A stretch of 64,000 nucleotides of DNA. Origin: Melioribacteraceae bacterium. Lineage in GTDB: Bacteria > Bacteroidota > Ignavibacteria > Ignavibacteriales > Melioribacteraceae. Numbering within the stretch: the stretch's first letter is position 1; every line of letters starts with the position of its first letter. Positions 51,301 to 59,158 of this stretch are shown here, one piece after another. The stretch spans positions 1 through 64,000 of the forward strand of contig JALVFE010000016.1 of NCBI GenBank assembly GCA_027030245.1, written 5' to 3'. The notes below the pieces were generated by a model, which made no database searches, was not told the DNA's origin, and was given only the letters and a program-made list of their open reading frames with translations. Position numbers and translations under genes: made by a program.

Positions 51301-52080
51301 TGCAACAAAAATTTCACCCGTTGTCGTATCTATAACGTCTTCCGCTACAAGTCTGCCGCTGTGTTCTTCAGGGTCCAGATTTTTAACTTTCGTAACTTCT
51401 ATTAAATTGAAAAGGTTTAATATTTCCTCATCGGTTGTGTATCCTACGGCGCGCAAAAGAGTTGTAGCGGTAAATTTTTTCCTTCTATCAATATAAATAT
51501 ACATTACGTGGTTAATATCGGTAGCAAATTCAACCCACGATCCGCGGAACGGTATAATTCTGGCAGAATAAATAGGAGTTCCGTTCGGGTGAATCGATTG
51601 TGCAAAAGCCACACCTGGCGAACGGTGCAATTGGCTAACAATAACCCTTTCCGCACCATTTATAATAAAGGAAGCACTATCAGTAATAAATGGCAAGTTG
51701 CCCAAATAGACTTCTTGTTCAACGGTATTTACATACTCTTCCGTTTCTTCGTCTTTTGTAGAAAGACGTAATTTTGCTTTTAATGCGGCGGAATAGGTAA
51801 GGCCTCTTTCCGAACACTCGGCAATGGAATATCGCGGTTTTTCAATGTTATAACTAATAAAATCAAGTCTGTAAAATTCTTTGTTATCTAAAATCGGGAA
51901 ATTAGTATTAAAAACCGCTTGCAATCCTTTGTTCTCTCTCTTTTCCGGAGGAACCTTCAATTGCAAAAAATCTTCGAACGATTCCAATTGGATATTTAAT
52001 AAATCGGGAGTATCAATAACGGGAGTAATTGAAGCGAATGTTACTCTATTATTTTTCTTATTTATCTTTACTTTCTCCAA
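48301..52080 (-). CDS. rpoB: RNA polymerase beta subunit
   Basis: The 1259-aa subunit that forms one claw of polymerase. The rifampicin pocket [20 protein letters not shown] and [20 protein letters not shown] has wild-type residues at the positions usually mutated to resistance. [15 protein letters not shown] and [20 protein letters not shown] mark the C-terminal part. The start is TTG at 52080 with AAGGGG upstream; no ATG start is available. A hairpin attenuator separates it from rplL. Confidence 0.98.
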   Translation of the reverse strand: MEKVKINKKNNRVTFASITPVIDTPDLLNIQLESFEDFLQLKVPPEKRENKGLQAVFNTNFPILDNKEFYRLDFISYNIEKPRYSIAECSERGLTYSAALKAKLRLSTKDEETEEYVNTVEQEVYLGNLPFITDSASFIINGAERVIVSQLHRSPGVAFAQSIHPNGTPIYSARIIPFRGSWVEFATDINHVMYIYIDRRKKFTATTLLRAVGYTTDEEILNLFNLIEVTKVKNLDPEEHSGRLVAEDVIDTTTGEIFVAKDEELTEEIIENIKNSEVKEIKLITTEISPDQDLILNTLKKDPAQTKEEALFAIYRQLRSGEAPDIETAQALIDKLFFNEKRYDLGEVGRFRMNDKLGLDIPLDVRVLTVEDIVTIMKNIIHLKNGNVNVDDIDHLGNRRVRTVGEQLMQQFNVGLARMARTIKERMNMRDTDNMQPQDLVNARTLSSVINAFFGTNQLSQFMDQTNPLAELTHKRRVSALGPGGLTRERAGFEVRDVHHSHYGRLCPIETPEGPNIGLISSLTIYAKVNNYGFLETPYRKVKNGRVTKEVEYLSADQEDEYTIAQANAPVNEKGEFLNERVKCRHKGEFPIVQPKDIHYMDVAPAQIVSAAASLIPFLEHDDANRALMGSNMQRQAVPLLVTEAPIVGTGMEGKVAHDSRSVLLAEDNGVVEFVDAQKIIVKYDFDENSDEALTSFDDEKRVTYNLIKFAGTNQETCFNQKPIVKVGQKVKKGDVLADGPAIDHGELALGKNISVAFMPWNGYNFEDAIIISERIVAEDVYTSIHIEEFELQVRETKRGAEELTRDIPNVSEEATKNLDEHGIIREGAEVKEGDILIGKITPKGESDPTPEEKLLKAIFGDKAGDVKDSSLKAPPGLKGTVIKTRLFSRKKRDAETKKIEKKQLEKLEEEIQRSKEKYYEKLVSKLTAITSGKTSLGIRDLDGTIVIKNKTKINDKTFAGLSDVTKLDYTKDWFDDKKTNELIKKLYVNYFEVISDLEEEFKRRKINIQSGDELPPGIVQLAKVYVAKKRKLSVGDKMAGRHGNKGVVAKIVPVEDMPYHEDGTPVDIVLNPLGVPSRMNLGQLYETALGWVGKKLGLKFETPIFDSASVKDVEEWLRKAELEEGSKTTLYDGRTGEKFHQKVTCGYIYMLKLGHMVDDKLHARSIGPYSLITQQPLGGKAQFGGQRFGEMEVWALEGYGAAHVLQEILTVKSDDVQGRAKTYEAIVKGDNLGKPGIPESFNVLIKELQGLGLNVKAN

Positions 52081-52139
52081 CTTTTACCCCTTAAATTTTA
52101 ACGAAAATGTGAAATAATTTTATTTCATAAATGCAATAA

Positions 52140-52174
52140 AAGTGGTAACGCGTAAATCGACCGCATTACCACTT
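52140..52174 (-). promoter_or_regulatory. Attenuator hairpin between rplL and rpoB
   Basis: A 13-bp stem with one G-U pair (52140-52152 with 52162-52174) and a 9-base loop lies in the 122-base gap after rplL. On the transcribed strand the stem reads AAGTGGTAATGCG and CGCGTTACCACTT, then TTATTGCATTT. Partial termination between L7/L12 and beta is well established in E. coli and keeps polymerase subunits lower than ribosomal proteins; this element is placed to do the same. Confidence 0.7.
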
Positions 52175-52202
52175 CAAAAAATGGATTTAACGATTAAATT
52201 AA

Positions 52203-52583
52203 TTACTTAATTTCAACAGTAGCGCCGGCTTCTTCAAGTTCTTTCTTGATTTTTTCGGCTTCTTCTTTAGAAACGCCTTCTTTAACCGGTTTCGGAGCGG
52301 AGTCAACCAAATCTTTAGCTTCTTTCAAGCCAAGACCGGTATGCGCTCTAACTACTTTAATAACGTTAATTTTCTTTTCGCCGAAGCTCTTAAGAATAAC
52401 GTCGAATTCGGTCTTTTCTTCTTCAGCACCGGCATCGCCGCCACCTGCAACCGCTCCGCCCATTACAACGGGAGCTGCGGCAGTTACACCGAATTCTTCT
52501 TCGAGAGCCGATTTCAGTTCTGCAGCCTCAACTAAAGTTAACTCTTTAATTTTTTCAACAATTTCAGCTATTTTGTCTGACAT
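52203..52583 (-). CDS. rplL: Ribosomal protein L7/L12
   Basis: 126-aa stalk protein, multi-copy on the ribosome, recruiting GTPase factors. The N-terminal dimerisation helices ([20 protein letters not shown]), Ala/Gly-rich hinge (about 36-54) and C-terminal domain ([40 protein letters not shown]) are clear. Downstream hairpin sets the ratio to rpoB. Confidence 0.98.
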   Translation of the reverse strand: MSDKIAEIVEKIKELTLVEAAELKSALEEEFGVTAAAPVVMGGAVAGGGDAGAEEEKTEFDVILKSFGEKKINVIKVVRAHTGLGLKEAKDLVDSAPKPVKEGVSKEEAEKIKKELEEAGATVEIK

Positions 52584-52619
52584 TTTAGTATCTCCTGTTT
52601 TATTACTTTCAATTTTTAA

Positions 52620-53141
52620 CTAAGCAGCTTTCTTTTTGCTTATTTCGTCTACCAAACTAACAATATCGCGCATTACCGCATTAATTGCACCAACTATACC
52701 CGAAGCAGGCGATGCGATACTGCCGATAATAGAGCTTATCAGTTCTTCTTTTGACGGCATGGATGCCAAAACATCCAATTTCTCAGAATCATAATATTGA
52801 GATTCCAAATAACAACCTTTGAAGACGAATTTCTTTTTCTCTTTGAAGTACTTTTTGATAATTTTTGCCGGAGCGACAAAATTATCTCCGGTAAATGCGA
52901 ACCCGTTCATTCCGACCAAGCCGTCGGTTAATTTTTCATAACCGCCAAGTTCGTCGATGGCTCTTTTTACCAAAGTATTTTTGAATACTTTGTAAGTAAC
53001 TCCTTCTTTGCGAAATTCCCTTCGCAGGTTATTGATATCTTCAACATTTACTCCATGATAATCAACCACATAAACCCCGGTTGAATTCTCAAAGAGTGCT
53101 TTGATCTGAGAAACTACTTCCGCCTTGTTTGTTTTATTCAT
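52620..53141 (-). CDS. rplJ: Ribosomal protein L10
   Basis: 173-aa stalk base that binds L7/L12 dimers through its C-terminal helix. It has GVYVVDYHGVNVEDINNLRR near the N-terminus and ends in EISKKKAA after a helical stretch. The 68-base gap upstream is too short and plain to identify the L10 autoregulatory leader known in other bacteria. Confidence 0.97.
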   Translation of the reverse strand: MNKTNKAEVVSQIKALFENSTGVYVVDYHGVNVEDINNLRREFRKEGVTYKVFKNTLVKRAIDELGGYEKLTDGLVGMNGFAFTGDNFVAPAKIIKKYFKEKKKFVFKGCYLESQYYDSEKLDVLASMPSKEELISSIIGSIASPASGIVGAINAVMRDIVSLVDEISKKKAA

Positions 53142-53209
53142 ATTTCACCCAGATCATTTAATCAATAATAGTATTTAGTTTGAAGCATTTATTTATGAGT
53201 GCGTAATTT

Positions 53210-53914
53210 CTATTTTTTAACCGAAGCAATTGCTTCGTCTTTATCAATTTTTAATCCCGGTCCCATTGTACTTGACAAATAAAGACTTTTAACATACTGT
53301 CCCTTTGCCGATGCCGGTTTTAGTTTTAAAATTGTTTGTAAAAAAGCTTTGAAGTTCTCGGCTAAAGCCTGATCGTCAAAATTCAATTTTCCAAGCGGGA
53401 CGTGTACTATACCATTTTTATCGACTCTAAACTCAATTTTACCCGCTTTGACTTCTTTAACCGCCTTTGCAACATCTTTGGTTACGGTACCGCTTTTCGG
53501 GTTAGGCATTAATCCCTTAGGTCCTAAAATTTTACCTAATTTACCAAGTTCCGGCATAGCTTCGGGAGTAGCGATTACAACATCCACATCTGCCCAACCG
53601 GATTTAATTTTCTCTAAATATTCTTCGAATCCGGCATAATCGGCACCGGCTTCAAGAGCTTCTTTGGCTTCAGGACCTTTGGCAATCACCAAAACTTTAA
53701 CTTCTTTTCCCGTACCATGCGGCAAAGACACGGTTCCCCGTACCATTTGATCGGCATGTTTGGGGTTTACTCCCAATTTTATTGCGCAATCCAATGTTTC
53801 GTTAAATTTAACGTTGGATACTTCTTTAAGTGTTTTAATTGCGTCTTCGAGTGAATACTCTTTTTTCAAATCAACTTTTTCTCTTAATTCTTTAATTCTT
53901 TTTGATACCTTCAT
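53210..53914 (-). CDS. rplA: Ribosomal protein L1
   Basis: 234-aa stalk protein that moves E-site t[23 protein letters not shown] is the expected start, with [20 protein letters not shown] and [20 protein letters not shown] downstream. A longer in-frame version from 53983 would overlap rplK and begins with non-homologous sequence, so the ATG at 53914 is used. Gap to rplK is 25 bases. Confidence 0.96.
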   Translation of the reverse strand: MKVSKRIKELREKVDLKKEYSLEDAIKTLKEVSNVKFNETLDCAIKLGVNPKHADQMVRGTVSLPHGTGKEVKVLVIAKGPEAKEALEAGADYAGFEEYLEKIKSGWADVDVVIATPEAMPELGKLGKILGPKGLMPNPKSGTVTKDVAKAVKEVKAGKIEFRVDKNGIVHVPLGKLNFDDQALAENFKAFLQTILKLKPASAKGQYVKSLYLSSTMGPGLKIDKDEAIASVKK

Positions 53915-53939
53915 AGGAAAAACCAAATTTAATTTTAAA

Positions 53940-54365
53940 TTATCCTTTAACCGTAATACCCATACTTCTAGCCGTGCCGGCAATCATGCTTTTTGCATGC
54001 TCAATATCGTTAGCGTTCAAATCTTTCATTTTTATGTTAGCAATTTCTTCAAGTTGCTTATCGGAAACGCTTGCTACTTTTACTTTATTCGGTTCGGCAG
54101 AGCCTTTTTCAATTTTCGCAGCTTTCTTAAGTAAAATGGAAGCCGGCGGAGTTTTGGTGATAAACGAAAACGATTTATCGTGATAGACAGTAATCACAAC
54201 CGGTATAATCATTCCGGCTTGATCGGCAGTTTTGGCATTAAACTGCTTACAAAATTCCATAATATTCACACCGCGCTGACCTAAAGCGGGACCCACCGGA
54301 GGAGAAGGGTTAGCTTGACCGGCAGGAATTTGTAACTTAATATAGCCTTCAATTTTCTTTGCCAT
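53940..54365 (-). CDS. rplK: Ribosomal protein L11
   Basis: 141-aa protein of the GTPase-associated centre. It shows [20 protein letters not shown] and, near the end, [20 protein letters not shown] with the closing MGITVKG. Standard length; 23 bases after nusG. Confidence 0.98.
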   Translation of the reverse strand: MAKKIEGYIKLQIPAGQANPSPPVGPALGQRGVNIMEFCKQFNAKTADQAGMIIPVVITVYHDKSFSFITKTPPASILLKKAAKIEKGSAEPNKVKVASVSDKQLEEIANIKMKDLNANDIEHAKSMIAGTARSMGITVKG

Positions 54366-54388
54366 AGTAAAACCTAAATTGTTTAATA

Positions 54389-54934
54389 TTATTTTTCTAA
54401 TTCAGCTTGAACAAAATCGATTTCCACAGGCGTTTTACGACCAAAGATAGAAACCATTACTTTCATTTTCATTTTATCTTCATTCACCTCTTCAACATAA
54501 CCGGTGAAATTATTAAACGGCCCGTCAATGATTTTCACATAATCGCCGGCTCTGAACATTGTATCGCTTCTTTCCGTATCGTCTTCAAGAGCAATTCTAC
54601 CGACTATTCTTTTCACTTCTTCGGGTTGTAACGGATTGGGTTTATTTTGATCACCCAGGAATCCCATTACCGAAGGAGTATTAACAATAAAATCTTTGAC
54701 TTTATTGTCTAGATCGGCATGCAGAAGAATGTATCCGGGGAAGAAATTTCTGAGCTTCGTTTTTTTCTTTCCGTCTTTTACTTGAAATACTTTCTCAATT
54801 GGTATAAGCACTTCTTTTATTTTTTCACGCAGCTCTTCGTTGTCTTTCAACTCCATTTCAATAAGAGTTTTGACTTTATTCTCGTGCCCCGAGAACGTTC
54901 TAACCACATACCATTTAAAATTTGAATTTTCCAC
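54389..54934 (-). CDS. nusG: Transcription termination/antitermination factor NusG
   Basis: 181-aa factor linking RNA polymerase with Rho or the ribosome. The NGN domain (about 7-115) includes [20 protein letters not shown] and [14 protein letters not shown]; the KOW domain (about 125-180) includes [20 protein letters not shown]. The start is GTG at 54934, two bases after the secE stop region. Co-expression with rpoBC and rpsJ fits coupled transcription and translation. Confidence 0.97.
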   Translation of the reverse strand: MENSNFKWYVVRTFSGHENKVKTLIEMELKDNEELREKIKEVLIPIEKVFQVKDGKKKTKLRNFFPGYILLHADLDNKVKDFIVNTPSVMGFLGDQNKPNPLQPEEVKRIVGRIALEDDTERSDTMFRAGDYVKIIDGPFNNFTGYVEEVNEDKMKMKVMVSIFGRKTPVEIDFVQAELEK

Positions 54935-54936
54935 TC

Positions 54937-55119
54937 TTAGAATATTCCTTGAAATATTTGAGTAATTGCCATATCAATAGCATAAGTAAAACCGGCAATA
55001 AGAAGACACACAACAATTACTATAGTGGTAGATTCTTTAAGTTCTTCTTTAGTCGGCCACGTTACCTTTTTCATTTCTTTGATAACGCCGTTAACGAAAT
55101 CGATAATTTTTTGTTTCAT
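54937..55119 (-). CDS. secE: Protein translocase subunit SecE
   Basis: 60-aa single-span form of SecE that clamps SecY. The amphipathic helix holds the family motif EMKKVTWPTKEELKESTTIV, followed by one membrane helix (about 34-56). The short one-helix form is usual outside the Enterobacteria. Between tRNA-Trp and nusG. Confidence 0.96.
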   Translation of the reverse strand: MKQKIIDFVNGVIKEMKKVTWPTKEELKESTTIVIVVCLLIAGFTYAIDMAITQIFQGIF

Positions 55120-55143
55120 AAATCAACTCAAAATTAAAAGATG

Positions 55144-55216
55144 CACGTCAGGAGGGACTCGAACCCCCAACCTGCGGTTTTGGAGACCGCTGCTCTACCA
55201 ATTGAGCCACTGACGT
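55144..55216 (-). tRNA. tRNA-Trp (anticodon CCA)
   Basis: Acceptor ACGTCAG/CTGACGT, D arm GCTC/GAGC, anticodon stem GCGGT/ACCGC with loop CTCCAAA (anticodon CCA), T arm GGGGG/CCCTC with TTCGAGT, discriminator G. The 3' CCA is not encoded. It stands between rpmG and secE, a placement conserved in many bacteria. Confidence 0.95.
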
Positions 55217-55217
55217 A

Positions 55218-55385
55218 TTATTTAGTTTCTTTAAATATTACGTGTTTGCGAACAACGGGATCATACTTTTTATATTCGACTCTCCCGGGGTGGTTACGTT
55301 TATTTTTTTTGGTTGTATATCTGTAACCGGTTCCCGCCGTACTTTCCAAAATGATTGTTACACGTGCATTTTTAGCTTTAGCCAT
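55218..55385 (-). CDS. rpmG: Ribosomal protein L33 (zinc-free type)
   Basis: A 55-aa protein read between tRNA-Thr and tRNA-Trp: [20 protein letters not shown], then [20 protein letters not shown] and a C-terminal [12 protein letters not shown]. It has no Cys, so it is the zinc-independent form. The stop codon lies one base from the tRNA-Trp 5' end, so RNase P cleavage would leave the mRNA with essentially no 3' UTR. Confidence 0.94.
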   Translation of the reverse strand: MAKAKNARVTIILESTAGTGYRYTTKKNKRNHPGRVEYKKYDPVVRKHVIFKETK

Positions 55386-55425
55386 AATAAACTCACACCG
55401 AAAATTGTTAACAATTTATAAGCAG

Positions 55426-55498
55426 AGCTGACGACCGGGATTGAACCGGTGACCTCATCCTTACCAAGGATGTGCTCTACCGACTGAGCTACGTCAGC
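55426..55498 (-). tRNA. tRNA-Thr (anticodon GGT)
   Basis: Acceptor GCTGACG/CGTCAGC, D arm GCTC/GAGC, anticodon stem CATCC/GGATG with loop TTGGTAA (anticodon GGT), T arm ACCGG/CCGGT with TTCAATC, discriminator T. No encoded CCA. It precedes rpmG by 40 bases on the same strand. Confidence 0.95.
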
Positions 55499-55596
55499 AA
55501 AAAAACAGAACAATACGGAAGTATCCGTATTTCATCCAAAATTAAAGGGCTTAATAAAGCCCGTAAAATCAAAAGGTAACTCGAGAATTTCAGTTG

Positions 55597-55669
55597 AGCG
55601 GGAGACGGGACTCGAACCCGCAACCAACAGCTTGGAAGGCTGTGACTCTACCAATTGAGTTACCCCCGC
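55597..55669 (-). tRNA. tRNA-Gly (anticodon TCC)
   Basis: Acceptor GCGGGGG/CTCCCGC (one G-U), D arm ACTC/GAGT, anticodon stem ACAGC/GCTGT with loop CTTCCAA (anticodon TCC), T arm GCGGG/CCCGT with TTCGAGT, discriminator T. No encoded CCA. It lies 8 bases after tRNA-Tyr. Confidence 0.95.
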
Positions 55670-55677
55670 AAAATTAG

Positions 55678-55761
55678 TGGGTGGCGAGGGATTCGAACCC
55701 CCAAAGGCGTTCGCCAACGGATTTACAGTCCGCCCCGGCTCTCCAACTCCGGCGTCCACCC
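55678..55761 (-). tRNA. tRNA-Tyr (anticodon GTA)
   Basis: A long-variable-arm tRNA of 84 nt. Anticodon stem CGGA/TCCG region with loop CTGTAAA (anticodon GTA), T arm GGGGG/CCCTC with TTCGAAT, acceptor GGGTGGA against GCCACCC with an A-G mismatch at the innermost pair, discriminator A. The 3' CCA is not encoded. It is the first gene of the long gene-expression cluster. Confidence 0.93.
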
Positions 55762-55953
55762 AAAAATTGTACCAATCAAATAAAAGACGAACAACAAAAA
55801 TAGAATGGATTTTTTAAAAAAGCAAGGAAATGAGCGCTACAAAAAAATATTTTTTTATTTTTTACTTAGTATTTCCACAGAAAAAATCTCTGATTCTTTT
55901 CTTTCTTCAGAGTAAATCATTTTAAAGTGTTTAAGTCTTTAATTTAACAATTC

Positions 55954-56736
55954 CTATGAATGTTTATCATTAATATTTTCAGACAACCATTCCGCAGCAA
56001 AGCTTGCTACTTCTTCCCAACCCGGTTCCCCAACAACCCAATGCGCATGATTATCGAATAATTTGAAAGTTGAGTAGGGTTTATATTTTTCCGCTACTTT
56101 ACGAACAACGGATGCCGGTGTTATTCTATCCTTTCCGCCCGCAATAACCAGAACGGGAAAATTAATTTTCGATTCATCAACTTGCGAAGCGTGCGAAGAA
56201 TCGAGGAACCAATATCCTATTTCAAATGCAGCCCTTCCGGACTCATACACAAACTTGGAATATGTACGTTTTTGTTCTTCCGGGGGCAACAAATTTAACA
56301 TCGAATAGACTGCTTCCCCGAAAGTTTGGCGCATCGGTTTTTGCCAAAATTTCCATTTCGTCTGTATACTTAAAAAACTTTTCATTACAGAAGGTTTCAA
56401 AACCATAATTCCCGAAGGAGCAGCCGGAGTTAACAGAACCAAAGCTTTAGCCAATCCGCGCGAGCCTAAAATTTGAGCCAATAATCCGCCCATCGAATGT
56501 CCCATGATAATAGGCGTGGTTTCAAGTTGTCTAATTTCTTTTTCCAAATCTTCCGCATAATCGAGTAAACTTGTTTTGCCGAGTTCGGGTGGCGGCGAAT
56601 CTTTAGGATCGATATCATGGTATCGAAGTGTAGTTGTTACGCATTTGTAACCTTTATCTTCAAAAAATTTTTTATAATTCCCCCAATACCATTCACTCCC
56701 CCACATTCCGTGAATCATAAAAATAGTTTCGCTCAT
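55954..56736 (-). CDS. Alpha/beta hydrolase
   Basis: A 260-aa cytoplasmic alpha/beta-fold hydrolase. The oxyanion-side motif FMIHGMWGSEWYW is at the start, the nucleophile elbow is GHSMGG (Ser81), the acid is Asp203 in VIAGGKDRITP, and the base is His230 or His232 in FDNHAHWVVGEPGWEE. The substrate is unknown; esterase, lipase or lactonase activity are all possible. There is no signal peptide. It starts the gene block after the ribosomal cluster, with 218 plain AT-rich bases before the next gene. Confidence 0.85.
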   Translation of the reverse strand: MSETIFMIHGMWGSEWYWGNYKKFFEDKGYKCVTTTLRYHDIDPKDSPPPELGKTSLLDYAEDLEKEIRQLETTPIIMGHSMGGLLAQILGSRGLAKALVLLTPAAPSGIMVLKPSVMKSFLSIQTKWKFWQKPMRQTFGEAVYSMLNLLPPEEQKRTYSKFVYESGRAAFEIGYWFLDSSHASQVDESKINFPVLVIAGGKDRITPASVVRKVAEKYKPYSTFKLFDNHAHWVVGEPGWEEVASFAAEWLSENINDKHS

Positions 56737-56954
56737 TTTCTTAAGCCAAAATTTTGATAAATCGTTTAACTTTTCAGCATAATTTAGCTAATTGTTGAGT
56801 GTACTTCAAATTAACTCTGTGAAAATACTCAAATACAGTAATTCCAAAATAATACGTTTTTACAGATTTATTCCATATCATTAAATTTTGTAATTCTCCT
56901 TTTAATGAATTGTATATAATTCGGAAACAAAGAATAGGAATTGGGCGGAATCCA

Positions 56955-57491
56955 CTAAAAAGAGCGCATAATATAATTCAGTTCAACGTATCTGAAAATT
57001 TGCAATCCGTTTAACTTTTCTATCCATTCTTTTTCTTTTCCCGGTGCAATTCTAAGCAATATACTTTGGTAATTATTGGGGACGTGCTTCAGTTTGAGTT
57101 TACGAACAATCTCTTTCCAATCGTTAATATTATTTTTCGTAAATCCGGAAATCCAAAATTCAATATTCCAGCTTCCCTTTTCTTCATCAAATTTCATTGT
57201 AGTGGAGTTTTCAATAAAAGTGTAATGAGCTAAAACATCATTTATAAAATTTTTTTTGTCCGGCGGTAAATACGAATTATAATTCATGTTCACAACTTCG
57301 ATACTCTTAAAATCACCCAATCGTAATATTACATCTAAAAATTCTTCAAAACTTTGGGTTTTATTCAATCCTACAACCACTTCCCCGCCAACGTAATTTT
57401 GATTTATGACGTTGGGGTGCACTGTTTCTTCTTGACAAGCATCGAAGAAAAAACCAAAGAAGGAAATAAATAGTAATAGTAACTTTTTCAT
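56955..57491 (-). CDS. Uncharacterised lipoprotein with propeptide-like repeats
   Basis: A 178-aa predicted lipoprotein: hydrophobic N-terminus ending in lipobox FDAC with Cys19. The mature part seems to hold two similar beta-alpha-beta units, GGEVVVGLNKTQSFEEFLDV onward (about 34-75) and ILLRIAPGKEKEWIEKLNGL with the close FRYVELNYI (about 143-175). Such segments resemble the chaperone-like prosegments of subtilisin-type proteases, but no protease is attached. I do not recognise a named family. 67 bases lie between it and the ComM-like gene. Confidence 0.65.
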   Translation of the reverse strand: MKKLLLLFISFFGFFFDACQEETVHPNVINQNYVGGEVVVGLNKTQSFEEFLDVILRLGDFKSIEVVNMNYNSYLPPDKKNFINDVLAHYTFIENSTTMKFDEEKGSWNIEFWISGFTKNNINDWKEIVRKLKLKHVPNNYQSILLRIAPGKEKEWIEKLNGLQIFRYVELNYIMRSF

Positions 57492-57558
57492 TATTCACTC
57501 TTGCATATTCGCAGCTTAAATATATGATAATATTTTGTATTAATAAATTCAATCCAAA

Positions 57559-59097
57559 TTAATGGTTCCAAAGTTCCCTATCCAAACTTCTATATTGAAT
57601 CGCTTCGCTAACGTGTTGCGGAAGGATGTTTTCTTCTTTTTCCAAATCGGCAATTGTTCTGCTGACTTTTAATATTCTATCGTAAGCCCGCGCGGAAAGT
57701 CCGAGTTTTGTCATTGCCATTTTCAACAATTCCGCTCCGGCTGAATCCAATTTGCAATACTCGCGTATTTCTTTTGTTCCCATATCGGCATTGTTAAAAA
57801 TATGAGATTCGGCGGCAAACCGTTCTTGTTGTATTTTTCTGGCGGCTACAACCCTCTCGCGTATTTCAGCCGAACTTTCGCCTTTTGTTTCGGAAGACAA
57901 TTCTTTGTACTTAACAGCCGGCACTTCGATATGAATATCTATTCTGTCTAACAAGGGACCGGAAATTTTTGACATGTATTTTTGTATCATACCGATTGTG
58001 CATGTACACTCGTGGGTCGGGTCGGTATAATAACCGCAAGGACACGGATTCATTGCGGCGGCAAGCATAAAATTTGCGGGAAATTCAAGCGACATTTTTG
58101 ACCGGCTGATGGTCACTTTATAATCTTCCAACGGTTGGCGCAGCACTTCCAAAACATTCTTTTTAAATTCAGGCAATTCATCTAAAAATAAAACTCCGTG
58201 ATGAGCAAACGATACTTCGCCCGGGCGCGGGAATGTTCCGCCCCCAATTAATGCCGCATCCGATACGGTATGGTGCGGACTGCGAAAAGGTCTTTCCGTT
58301 ATCAATGCTTTATCTTTCGGTAAAATACCGGCAACGGAATGAATTTTCGTGGTTTCCAATGCTTCTTCGAAAGTAAGCGGCGGCAAAATAGAAGGCATTC
58401 TTTTTGCTAGCATGGTTTTCCCGGAACCGGGCGGTCCGATCATCAAAATATTATGACCTCCCGCAGCAGCTATTTCAAGCGCCCGTTTAACATTTTCCTG
58501 ACCTTTCACATCCGAAAAATCCAAGTGGTAAGTATTTACTTCAGAAAATATTTCATCTTTATCCGTGAAAACCGGATCGAATGTTTGTTTGCCGGTGAGA
58601 AAATTCACAACTTCGTTGAGACTTTCCATTCCGTAAACTTCTATTCCTTCCACTATGGAAGCTTCGCGGACAGAATCCCGGGGAAGAATTAATTTTGAAA
58701 ATCCCCTTGCTTTTGCTTCCGCTGCAATGGAGAGCGCCCCTTTAATTTTCCTTAACGTACCGTCGAGTGAAAGTTCGCCTAAAATTATTGTTTCATTTAA
58801 ATGATTAAAAACCAACTCCCCGGTCGTTGCCAAAATTCCTATGGCAATCGGTAGATCGAATGCACTGCCCTCTTTTTTAATATCTGCCGGCGCCAAGTTA
58901 ACCGTAATTTTTTTCAGTGGGAATTGATAACCGCTGTTTTTAATTGCTGCGGTTACCCGTTCCCTGCTTTCTTTTACCGCACTATCGGGCAGACCTACAA
59001 TCGTAAAGCCGGGCATTTGGTTTTCCGCATTGGTTTCAACGCCAATTACCACAGCATCAATTCCGTAAGTTGCGCTTGCAAAAACTTTAGAAAACAT
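57559..59097 (-). CDS. ComM/YifB-like AAA+ ATPase (magnesium-chelatase-type)
   Basis: 512-aa protein with an N-terminal Lon-like ChlI domain (about 20-140; [20 protein letters not shown]), an AAA+ core with Walker A GPPGSGKT (221-228) and Walker [12 protein letters not shown], then the C-terminal Mg-chelatase domain with SLDRELW at the end. ComM helicases help branch migration during natural transformation. No other competence gene lies nearby, so the process served here is inferred from family. Confidence 0.92.
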   Translation of the reverse strand: MFSKVFASATYGIDAVVIGVETNAENQMPGFTIVGLPDSAVKESRERVTAAIKNSGYQFPLKKITVNLAPADIKKEGSAFDLPIAIGILATTGELVFNHLNETIILGELSLDGTLRKIKGALSIAAEAKARGFSKLILPRDSVREASIVEGIEVYGMESLNEVVNFLTGKQTFDPVFTDKDEIFSEVNTYHLDFSDVKGQENVKRALEIAAAGGHNILMIGPPGSGKTMLAKRMPSILPPLTFEEALETTKIHSVAGILPKDKALITERPFRSPHHTVSDAALIGGGTFPRPGEVSFAHHGVLFLDELPEFKKNVLEVLRQPLEDYKVTISRSKMSLEFPANFMLAAAMNPCPCGYYTDPTHECTCTIGMIQKYMSKISGPLLDRIDIHIEVPAVKYKELSSETKGESSAEIRERVVAARKIQQERFAAESHIFNNADMGTKEIREYCKLDSAGAELLKMAMTKLGLSARAYDRILKVSRTIADLEKEENILPQHVSEAIQYRSLDRELWNH

Positions 59098-59158
59098 AAC
59101 TTGAATGAAAGAATGATTGAATTGTTTGAATTTTAATAAGGTAAGTTACCAAAAATTT

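Noticed and set aside
53142-53209. L10 (rplJ) autoregulatory leader
   Set aside because: Only 68 bases separate rplA and rplJ and no kink-turn-like structure could be recognised by eye.
53914-53983. Longer N-terminus for L1
   Set aside because: It would overlap rplK and adds residues with no resemblance to L1.
55532-55759. 75-aa minus-strand ORF over the tRNA-Gly/Tyr region
   Set aside because: It reads through two tRNA genes; a shadow of structured RNA genes.
55762-55800. TTGTTC-N17-TACAAT promoter before tRNA-Tyr
   Set aside because: Sequence and spacing are good, but the transcription start would fall inside the tRNA acceptor stem, so it cannot make a normal tRNA-Tyr precursor.
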